In this document: positions 58,001-64,000 of the stretch, in pieces
Layout: every line of letters begins with the position of its first letter
Numbering within the stretch: position 1 is the first letter of the stretch
From: Granulicella rosea
GTDB lineage: Bacteria; Acidobacteriota; Terriglobia; Terriglobales; Acidobacteriaceae
Assembly (NCBI RefSeq): GCF_900188085.1
Contig: NZ_FZOU01000005.1
Coordinates: 62,001 to 126,000 of the forward strand
Direction: 5' to 3'
DNA length: 64,000 bases
Made by a program: the position numbers and the translations under genes
Notes under the pieces: model-generated
Told to the model about the DNA's origin: nothing
Database searches by the model: none
Seen by the model: only the letters and a program-made list of their open reading frames with translations

Positions 58001-58471
58001 GCCCAGCGCGGACGACGAGGTCATCTGGTTGACGCCGGCGATGCGGCTGAACTGGCGCTCCAGCGGCGTCGCCACGGCGGAGGCCATGGTCTCCGGGTCC
58101 GCGCCCGGCAGGCTGGCGTTGACGCTGATGACCGGGAACTCCACCTGCGGCAGGCTGGCGACCGGCAGCAGCGCGTACGCCACGCAGCCCGCGAGAATGA
58201 TCGCGGCGGAAAGCAGGAAGGTCGCCACCGGACGCGCGATGAACGGGGCGGAGAAGTGAACTCCGCCGGAGGCGTCCTTGTCGCTGCCGAGCGGCGCCTG
58301 CTCCTCGTGGAAACCTGCGTCCATCATCTTCTGGTCGGCTGCGCTCGCGTGATCGCGGGGAGCATGGTCGCCTGCGCGCAAATCGGGTTCGTCGCCGTAT
58401 ACCTTCTGGAAGTCGCCGGGACGCGCGCCTTCGGGTTGCTGGTCTCCGGGCCGGGGGGTGTAGTCCTTCAT
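55040..58471 (-). CDS. RND (HAE1) multidrug efflux permease, third of three
   Basis: A 1143-residue inner-membrane proton/drug antiporter of the AcrB/MdtBC type, needing a membrane-fusion protein and an outer-membrane channel. The usual PVATFLLSAAIILAG helix starts only after about 80 hydrophilic residues rich in Asp, Pro and Gly, an N-terminal extension not seen in MdtB/MdtC. The proton-relay pair is in [17 protein letters not shown] near residue 500. Periplasmic regions include PLERQFSRIAG and PATLSFNLTQGASL. AGGAGA precedes the ATG, which directly abuts the stop codon of the upstream gene (TAGATG), so the two are translationally coupled. It ends 38 bases from a bidirectional terminator. 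Confidence 0.93.
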   Translation of the reverse strand: MKDYTPRPGDQQPEGARPGDFQKVYGDEPDLRAGDHAPRDHASAADQKMMDAGFHEEQAPLGSDKDASGGVHFSAPFIARPVATFLLSAAIILAGCVAYALLPVASLPQVEFPVISVNASLPGADPETMASAVATPLERQFSRIAGVNQMTSSSALGSASVNLQFDLSRDIEGAARDVQAAINAARSQLPANLPQNPSYRKINPSDLPILILGLTSDTMTAAQLYDVSDSILAQRISQVSGVGQVQTGGSAKPAVRIEANPTLLSSYGLGLEALRAAIGTVNVNQPKGYLTDANRRITIDSSDQLFGAAAYAPLIVATNKGPVSNAVASTGLPSSSASAVSTATVTNTTTAPSQGIVRISDVAEVTDSVEDIHTAGSINGKTGILITVYKAPNANVIETVDNVLALLPQLQASIPAAVHLQVALDRTTTIRASVKDVTRTLLLSIVLVIIVVFLFLREVRSTLIPSVSVPLSLLGTFGVMYMCGYTLDNLSLMALTISTGFVVDDAIVVIENIMRHLEDGMSPYDAAMKGSKEIGFTVLSMSISLIAVFIPLLLMGGIVGRLFREFAVTLSAAIFVSLIVSLTTTPMLSAKFLSAHTGKKHGKLYTMGEDALNWLTREYDHGLRWVLRHQGLVLLITIGTFILNIYLFILVPKGFFPQQDTGRLSGQLQGQQDVSFDALKKKALAAVAVVREDPGIENVMMQMGSGNGANSARIFVALKPDDVRHKEGNTAEVIIDRLRKKTAGIVGGRLYMQSAQDLNIGGRSSATQYQYSLTAGNLKDLNEWAPKLMAAMEKIPTIKDVATDQQDLGLRAQLVIDRDTASRLGVSPLTIDNTLSDAFGQRQVSTTYVPLNQYHVVMEVAQEFQQDTDALKNIYVKSTTGAMVPLGAVTHFESQRIPLSVNHQSQSPAATLSFNLTQGASLSEATEAIEAARVKIGMPSEIHGGFQGTAQAFQASLSSEPVLITMALVAVYIVLGILYESFIHPLTILSTLPSAGVGAILALLLFKVDLSVIAMIGIILLIGIVKKNAIMMIDFALIAEREQGKTPQEAIYQACLLRFRPIMMTTMAALLGGLPLALGTGTGSELRRPLGITIVGGLIVSQCLTLFTTPVVYLTFDRLRARIQRAMGRPEVALEVGHPVAGD

Positions 58472-61400
58472 CTAAAAATCTCCTGCAACCGACTCATGCG
58501 GCAGATACAACCCGCGCATCTCGGCTTGCTGCGTTTTCGTACGGTAGATCCTGCCAAGGCGGTCGAAGAACAGGTATACGACCGGCGTGGTGAAGAGGGT
58601 GAGGCACTGCGAGACGATCAGTCCTCCGACGATAGTGATTCCGAGCGGCTGGCGCAGCTCGCTGCCGGAGCCGCCGCCCAGCGCCAGGGGTACGCCGCCG
58701 ATCATGGCGGCAAGCGTTGTCATCATAATGGGCCGGAAGCGCATGATGCACGCCTGGTAGATCGCGTCCCGGGGGCTGAGACCGTGCTCGCGCTCCTCGA
58801 TCAGCGCGAAATCGATCATCATGATGGCATTCTTCTTGACGATGCCGATGAGCAAAATGATGCCGATCATCGCAATTAAAGTGAGGTCGATGTGGAAGAG
58901 CATCAGCGCGGCGATCGCGCCGATGCCGGCCGAAGGCAGCGTCGACAGGATCGTCAGCGGATGGACGAGGCTTTCGTACAGGATTCCGAGCACGATGTAG
59001 ACGGCGGCCAGCGCCATGCCAATCAGCATCGGCTCGCTCTTCAGCGAGTCCTGGAAGACGGCGGCCGTGCCCTGGAAGCCGCCATGCACGGTCGAGGGCA
59101 TGCCGATCCGGATGCGCGCGTTCTCGACCGCCTCGGTCGCCTGGCTCAGGCTGGCGCCGGGGGCGAGGTTGAAGCTGAGCGTCGTCGCCGGCATCTGCGA
59201 CTGGTGGTTGACGGCCAGCGGCACGCGGCGCTCCTCGAAGTGCGCGAAGGTCGACAGCGGCACCATCGCGCCGCTCGTGCTCTTCACGTAGATCTGCTTC
59301 AACGCGTCGAGGTCGGTCTGCTGCTCGGGCGCCATCTCCATCACGACGTGGTACTGGTTCAGCGGCACGTAGGTGGTCGAAACCTGCCGCTGGCCGAAGG
59401 CGTCGTAGAGCGTGTTGTCGATGGTGAGCGGAGAGACGCCGAGCCGCGAGGCTGTATCGCGGTCGATGACGACGACCTCGCGCAGCCCCTGGTCCACCTG
59501 GTCGGTGTTGACGTCCTTGAGGATGGGAATCTTCTCCATCTCGGCCATCAGGCGTGGCGCCCACTCGTAGAGGTCGTTCAGCGACTCGGCGGTGAGGGAA
59601 TACTGGTACTGCGCCGCGGCAGCGCGTCCGCCGACGTTGATGTCCTGCGTGGTAGGACCGTCCATGAAGAAGCGCGCGCCCGGCATGCCGGCGGTCTTTT
59701 TGCGCAGCCGGTCGGTGACGACGACGCCGGTGTCGCCGATCTTGTGGCGTTGTTCGTAAGGCTTCAACCCCATGAAAATACGGACGTTGTTGGTCGCCGC
59801 CGAGCCGCCGTAACCGCCGCCGCCGCCGTAGACCGACATGACATTCTCGATGCCCGGATCCTTGTGGACCATGGCGACGACTTCCATCGACTTGGCCTTG
59901 ATGGCCTCGAAGCTGACATCCTGCTGGCCGATGAGCTGCGCGCCCTGCTTGCCGGTGTCCTGGATCGGGAAGAAGCCCTTGGGCACGATCACGAAGAGGT
60001 AGACGCTCAGCAGCACGGTCGCGAAGGTGACGCCCAACACCAGCGGCTGAAAGCGCAGGACCCAGCGCAGCGCCGTGCCATAGCCGCGCGTCACCCAGTT
60101 CAGGAAACGCTCGCCCACCTTATAGAAGGCGCTGTGCTCCTTTTCACCGTGCGCGGCAAGAAACTTCGCACTCAGCATGGGCGTGGTGGTCAGCGAGACG
60201 ACCAGCGAGACGAAGATCGCGATCGAAAGCGTGATGGCGAACTCGCGGAAGATGCGACCGATCAGCCCGCCCATCATCAGGATGGGGATGAAGACGGCGA
60301 TCAGCGAGATGCTCATCGAAAGCACCGTGAAGCCGATCTCGCGCGAACCCTGCAGCGCCGCCTGATGGGGGCTCATGCCCTCTTCGAGATGGCGGCTGAT
60401 GTTCTCGACGACCACGATGGCGTCGTCGACCACGAAGCCGGTCGAGATGGTCAACGCCATCAGCGAAAGGTTGTCGAGCGTATAACCCAGCAGGTACATG
60501 ACGCCGAGGGTGCCCAGCAGGCTCAGCGGCACCGAGACGCTCGGGATCAGCGTCGAACGCACCTCGCGCAGGAAAAGGAAGACGACGCCGATGACGAGGA
60601 CGATCGAGATAAGCATCGTGCGCGTCACGTCGGCGACCGAGGCGCGGATCGACTCCGTGCGGTCGAGGCATACGACCAGATGGGCCTGTGGTGGAATCGA
60701 AGCCTGCAGGCGGGGTAGCGTCTCAAGTACGCGATCCACCGTCGCGATGATGTTCGCCGCAGCCGTCTTGCTCAGGATGATGATGATGCCCGGCTTGCCG
60801 TTGATGGTCCCGAAGGTGTGTACGTCCTCGACGCTGTCGGTCACCTTGGCGATGTCGCGCAGACGCACGATGCCCATGGAGTTGGCCGCCGGCGTGGTGG
60901 TAGAGGACGTGGCGGTTGCCGTCGCGGAGGACGCCACGCTCGCGGGCAGACCGCTGGCTGCTGCGGCGGAGTTGACCGGGCCTCGGTTGGTGGCGACGAT
61001 CAGCGGCGCGTAGGCCGCCGCGCCGAAGAGCTGGTCGCTCGCATTCACGGTATAGCGCCGGTCGCCCTGCACCAGATAACCCTTCGGCTGATTGACGTTC
61101 ACGGTGCCGATGGCCGCGCGCACCGCCTCCAGCCCCAGCCCGTAGCTCGAAAGCTGCATGGGGTTCGCCTCGATCCGCACGGAGGGCTTCGAGCTGCCGC
61201 CGGTCGAGACCTGTCCGACGCCGTCGATCTGGGCGAACTTCTGCGCGAGCACCGAGTCGGCCAGGTCGTAGAGCTGCGCCGGCGTCATGGTGTCCGACTG
61301 CAGCCCGATGATCAGGATGGGCGAGTCGGCCGGATTCACCTTGCGGTAGGTCGGATTCGAAGGCATGTTGGCCGGCAACTGGCTGCGCGCGGCGTTGATC

Positions 61401-61867
61401 GCCGCCTGCACGTCGCGCGCGGCGCCGTCGATCGGGCGGCTCAGGTCGAACTGCATGCTGATCGATGCGAAGCCCTGCGCCGAGGAGGACGTCATCTGGT
61501 TGATGCCCGCGATGCGGCCGAACTGCCGTTCGAGCGGCGTCGCGACGGCCGAGGCCATCGTCTCCGGGTCCGCGCCTGGCAGCGCCGCGCTGACCGAGAT
61601 CGTTGGGTATTCGACCTGCGGCAGGCTCGCGACCGGGAGCAGCACATACGCGAGAGTGCCCGCCAGCAGGATCGCCAGCGAGAGCAGCGTCGTGGCCACG
61701 GGGCGCTCGATGAAGGGTCGTGAAAAGTTGACGCCGTGGTCCTGCATCAGCGTCGGCAAGGCAATCTGTTCTGGGTTGTCGTCCCGGCTCAAGTCGGCCG
61801 CAAACGCTCCCCCTCCGGACTCGGGGGGAGCGTGCTCACTGGGTTGGAGCGTGCTGCGGTCATCCAT
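58472..61867 (-). CDS. RND (HAE1) multidrug efflux permease, second of three
   Basis: A 1131-residue RND permease, closest by eye to the downstream copy. An N-terminal hydrophilic tail of about 55 residues precedes FIERPVATTLLSLAILLAG. The proton-relay pair is in [17 protein letters not shown] near residue 480. A Ser/Thr/Ala-rich insertion (SATATATSSTTTPAAN) lies in the porter domain and has a shorter counterpart in the third gene. The GGGAGA ribosome site overlaps the end of the upstream gene, six bases away. A heteromeric trimer with the neighbouring permeases, as in MdtBC, is possible. Confidence 0.93.
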   Translation of the reverse strand: MDDRSTLQPSEHAPPESGGGAFAADLSRDDNPEQIALPTLMQDHGVNFSRPFIERPVATTLLSLAILLAGTLAYVLLPVASLPQVEYPTISVSAALPGADPETMASAVATPLERQFGRIAGINQMTSSSAQGFASISMQFDLSRPIDGAARDVQAAINAARSQLPANMPSNPTYRKVNPADSPILIIGLQSDTMTPAQLYDLADSVLAQKFAQIDGVGQVSTGGSSKPSVRIEANPMQLSSYGLGLEAVRAAIGTVNVNQPKGYLVQGDRRYTVNASDQLFGAAAYAPLIVATNRGPVNSAAAASGLPASVASSATATATSSTTTPAANSMGIVRLRDIAKVTDSVEDVHTFGTINGKPGIIIILSKTAAANIIATVDRVLETLPRLQASIPPQAHLVVCLDRTESIRASVADVTRTMLISIVLVIGVVFLFLREVRSTLIPSVSVPLSLLGTLGVMYLLGYTLDNLSLMALTISTGFVVDDAIVVVENISRHLEEGMSPHQAALQGSREIGFTVLSMSISLIAVFIPILMMGGLIGRIFREFAITLSIAIFVSLVVSLTTTPMLSAKFLAAHGEKEHSAFYKVGERFLNWVTRGYGTALRWVLRFQPLVLGVTFATVLLSVYLFVIVPKGFFPIQDTGKQGAQLIGQQDVSFEAIKAKSMEVVAMVHKDPGIENVMSVYGGGGGYGGSAATNNVRIFMGLKPYEQRHKIGDTGVVVTDRLRKKTAGMPGARFFMDGPTTQDINVGGRAAAAQYQYSLTAESLNDLYEWAPRLMAEMEKIPILKDVNTDQVDQGLREVVVIDRDTASRLGVSPLTIDNTLYDAFGQRQVSTTYVPLNQYHVVMEMAPEQQTDLDALKQIYVKSTSGAMVPLSTFAHFEERRVPLAVNHQSQMPATTLSFNLAPGASLSQATEAVENARIRIGMPSTVHGGFQGTAAVFQDSLKSEPMLIGMALAAVYIVLGILYESLVHPLTILSTLPSAGIGAIAALMLFHIDLTLIAMIGIILLIGIVKKNAIMMIDFALIEEREHGLSPRDAIYQACIMRFRPIMMTTLAAMIGGVPLALGGGSGSELRQPLGITIVGGLIVSQCLTLFTTPVVYLFFDRLGRIYRTKTQQAEMRGLYLPHESVAGDF

Positions 61868-61873
61868 GGAGGG

Positions 61874-64000
61874 TTAATCTCCCGCGACGGTCTCGTGGTG
61901 CAGGTGCTCGCGCATCTCGGCTGCCGCCTCGCCCGTCTTCAGGTACTTACGGCCGATGCGGTCGAAGAAGAGGTACACGACAGGCGTGGTGAAGAGGGTG
62001 AGGATCTGCGAGACGATCAGGCCGCCGACGATGGTGATGCCCAGCGGACGGCGCAGCTCGCTGCCCGTACCGGTGCCCAGCGCCAGCGGTACGCCGCCCA
62101 GCAGCGCCGCCATCGTCGTCATCATGATCGGCCGGAAGCGCAGCAGGCAGGCCTGGTAGATCGCCTCCTCCGGCTCCATGCCGTGATCGCGTTCGGCCTC
62201 GAGCGCAAAGTCGATCATCATGATGGCGTTCTTCTTCACGATACCGATCAGCAGGATGATGCCGATCAGCGCGATCACGCTGAGGTCCACATGGAAGACC
62301 AGCAGCGCCAGAATGGCGCCGACACCGGCCGAAGGCAGCGTCGAGAGAATCGTGATCGGATGGATGTAGCTCTCGTACAGCACACCCAGCACGATGTACA
62401 CGACGATCAGCGCGGCCAGAATCAGGATCGGCTCATTCGCGAGCGACGCCTGGAAGGCCGCCGCCGAACCCTGGAACTCGGCATTGACGCTGGGCGGAAT
62501 CTGCATATTCGCGCGCGCCTTGTTCACCGCGTCCACCGCGTCGCCGATCGATTTGCCCGGCGCAAGGTTGAACGAGATGGTGACGACCGGGAACTGGCCC
62601 TGGTGGTTGATCGCCAGCGTGCCGTCGTGCATCGAGAACTTCGTGAAGGTCGAGAGCGGCACCTGCGTTCCGTTCGAGCTCTTCACGTAGATGTGGTCGA
62701 GCGAGGTCGGGTTCTGCTGGAACTTCGGGCTGACCTCCATCACCACGTGGTACTGGTTCAACTGGGTGAAGATGGTCGAAACCTGCCGCTGCGCGAAGGC
62801 GTCGTCCAGCGTGTCGTCGATGTTCTTCGGCGTGATGCCCAGGCGCGAGGCGGTGTCGCGATCGATCTCCAGATCGGCCACAAGACCCTTGATCTGCTGA
62901 TCGCTCGCCACGTCGATCATGGCCGGCTGCTTCTTGAACTCTTCGACCAGCTTGTCGGCCCAGACGGCCAGCTCCTCGGCGTTCGCGTCTTCGACCGTGT
63001 ACTGATACTGCGTGCGGCTGACTCGGTCTTCGACCGTAAGATCCTGCAGCGGTTGCAGATAGCACTGGATATCGTCGACCTTGGCGACCTGCGGGGTCAG
63101 CCGGCGGATGACGTCTTCGGCGGTGGAGCTGCGCTGCTCGCGATCCTTCAGGTTGATCTGGATGCGTCCGCTGTTCAGCGTCGTGTTCGTGCCGTCGATG
63201 CCGATGAAGGAGGACAGGCTCTCGACATCCGGATCCTGCAGGATGATCTTTGCCAGCTCCTGCTGGTGCTTCGACATCGCGTCGAAGCTGGTGGTCTGAG
63301 AGGCCTCCGTGATGCCGAGCAGCACGCCCGTATCCTGCACCGGGAAGAAGCCCTTGGGCACGATGATGTAGAGGTAGAGCGTCAGCGCGAAGGTCGCGAC
63401 GGTGACCATGAGAGTCAGGGTCTGGTGCTTCAGCACCCAGCGCACGCCAACGCCGTACTTCGCGATCACGTACTGGAAGAACTCTTCGGACTTGTGATAC
63501 AGCTTGCCCTGCTCGCTTTCGGGCTTGTGCTTCAACAGCTTGGCGGCCATCATCGGCGTCAGCGTCAGCGAGACGAAGGCCGAGACCAGAATCGTGACGG
63601 CGAGCGTGACGGCGAACTCGCGGAAGAGGCGCCCGACGATATCGCCCATGAACAGCAGCGGAATCAGCACGGCGATCAGCGAGACGGTCAGCGAAAGAAT
63701 CGTGAACCCGATCTGGTCCGAACCCTTGAGTGCGGCTTCGAGCGGCCCATCGCCCTCTTCGAGATAGCGCGAGATGTTCTCGATCATGACGATGGCGTCG
63801 TCGACCACGAATCCGGTCGAGATCGTCAGCGCCATCAGCGAGAGGTTGTTCAGGCTGTACCCCAGCAGGTACATGATGCCAAAGGTGCCCACGATCGACA
63901 GCGGCACGGCGATCGAAGGAATGACCGTCGCGGCCAGCGAACGCAGGAAGAGGAAGATGACCATCACGACCAGCGCGATGGTCAGCACCAGTTCGAACTG
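61874..64000 (-). CDS. RND (HAE1) multidrug efflux permease, first of three, N-terminus beyond window
   Basis: The frame is open to the last base of the window ([20 protein letters not shown]), so only the C-terminal 708 residues are seen. They begin at the helix of the family consensus QFELxLxIALVVM. The relay motif is [17 protein letters not shown]. Conserved periplasmic and C-terminal blocks follow ([34 protein letters not shown] [19 protein letters not shown]). It is the most diverged of the three copies. A membrane-fusion protein gene would be expected upstream, outside the window. Confidence 0.92.
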   Translation of the reverse strand, partial: QFELVLTIALVVMVIFLFLRSLAATVIPSIAVPLSIVGTFGIMYLLGYSLNNLSLMALTISTGFVVDDAIVMIENISRYLEEGDGPLEAALKGSDQIGFTILSLTVSLIAVLIPLLFMGDIVGRLFREFAVTLAVTILVSAFVSLTLTPMMAAKLLKHKPESEQGKLYHKSEEFFQYVIAKYGVGVRWVLKHQTLTLMVTVATFALTLYLYIIVPKGFFPVQDTGVLLGITEASQTTSFDAMSKHQQELAKIILQDPDVESLSSFIGIDGTNTTLNSGRIQINLKDREQRSSTAEDVIRRLTPQVAKVDDIQCYLQPLQDLTVEDRVSRTQYQYTVEDANAEELAVWADKLVEEFKKQPAMIDVASDQQIKGLVADLEIDRDTASRLGITPKNIDDTLDDAFAQRQVSTIFTQLNQYHVVMEVSPKFQQNPTSLDHIYVKSSNGTQVPLSTFTKFSMHDGTLAINHQGQFPVVTISFNLAPGKSIGDAVDAVNKARANMQIPPSVNAEFQGSAAAFQASLANEPILILAALIVVYIVLGVLYESYIHPITILSTLPSAGVGAILALLVFHVDLSVIALIGIILLIGIVKKNAIMMIDFALEAERDHGMEPEEAIYQACLLRFRPIMMTTMAALLGGVPLALGTGTGSELRRPLGITIVGGLIVSQILTLFTTPVVYLFFDRIGRKYLKTGEAAAEMREHLHHETVAGD

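Overview
The window looks like chromosomal DNA of a GC-rich acidobacterium of the Terriglobia type. The reasons are the very large TonB-dependent receptors with an N-terminal carboxypeptidase-regulatory/Cna-B-like domain, an FG-GAP/Ig-like secreted giant, a BlaI-M56 pair, a plant-polysaccharide locus without SusD, and dispersed intergenic palindromes of a kind I associate with that group. Genus cannot be decided from sequence alone. No phage, plasmid, insertion sequence or CRISPR array was seen.

Layout. 1-9.6 kb: a cut-off Cys-rich Sel1 lipoprotein, glutamate dehydrogenase, a small membrane protein, phosphatidylglycerophosphate synthase, a 1427-residue FG-GAP/Ig-like exported protein and an OmpA-like outer-membrane protein. 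9.7-12.1 kb: a chemotaxis/flagellar-switch mini-locus (FliN-like, CheX-like, divergent FliM), with a sigma-28 type promoter in front of cheX. 12.1-18.1 kb: a five-gene minus-strand cluster (two small exported CCRxxGxHHC proteins, TonB receptor, PepSY permease with a Met/His-rich loop, CopC), interpreted as a copper-handling system. 18.2-21.8 kb: a family 2 glycosyltransferase and a BlaI-type repressor with an M56 metallopeptidase sensor.

21.8-28.0 kb: a minus-strand signalling operon made of a PP2C phosphatase, a triple-FHA ABCG-type transporter, an FHA membrane protein and a degenerate protease-like exported protein. It implies Thr phosphorylation by a kinase not seen here. 28.2-34.5 kb: S9 peptidase, malate synthase A (glyoxylate shunt) and an exported amidohydrolase, with palindromic repeats in the gaps. 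34.5-48.7 kb: a pectin/rhamnogalacturonan utilisation locus comprising a Tat-exported DUF4450-like glycosidase, a TonB receptor, GH106 rhamnosidase, GH28 polygalacturonase, GH105 unsaturated uronyl hydrolase and a CE12 acetylesterase. A shared palindrome-like motif lies upstream of its first two transcription units. 48.8-54.9 kb: an exported hydrolase with an EF-hand loop, a PD-(D/E)xK nuclease-like protein, tRNA-Phe, an exported adenosine deaminase, a small membrane protein and alpha-glucan phosphorylase. 55.0-64.0 kb: three consecutive RND efflux permeases on the minus strand, the most upstream one cut by the window end.

The most novel-looking parts are the copper-type cluster with its twin small Cys/His proteins, the FHA-PP2C-ABC operon, the DUF4450-anchored SusD-less pectin locus with a candidate operator, and the chemotaxis mini-locus with the sigma-28 promoter. 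All function statements come from reading translated sequence; no database search was possible.
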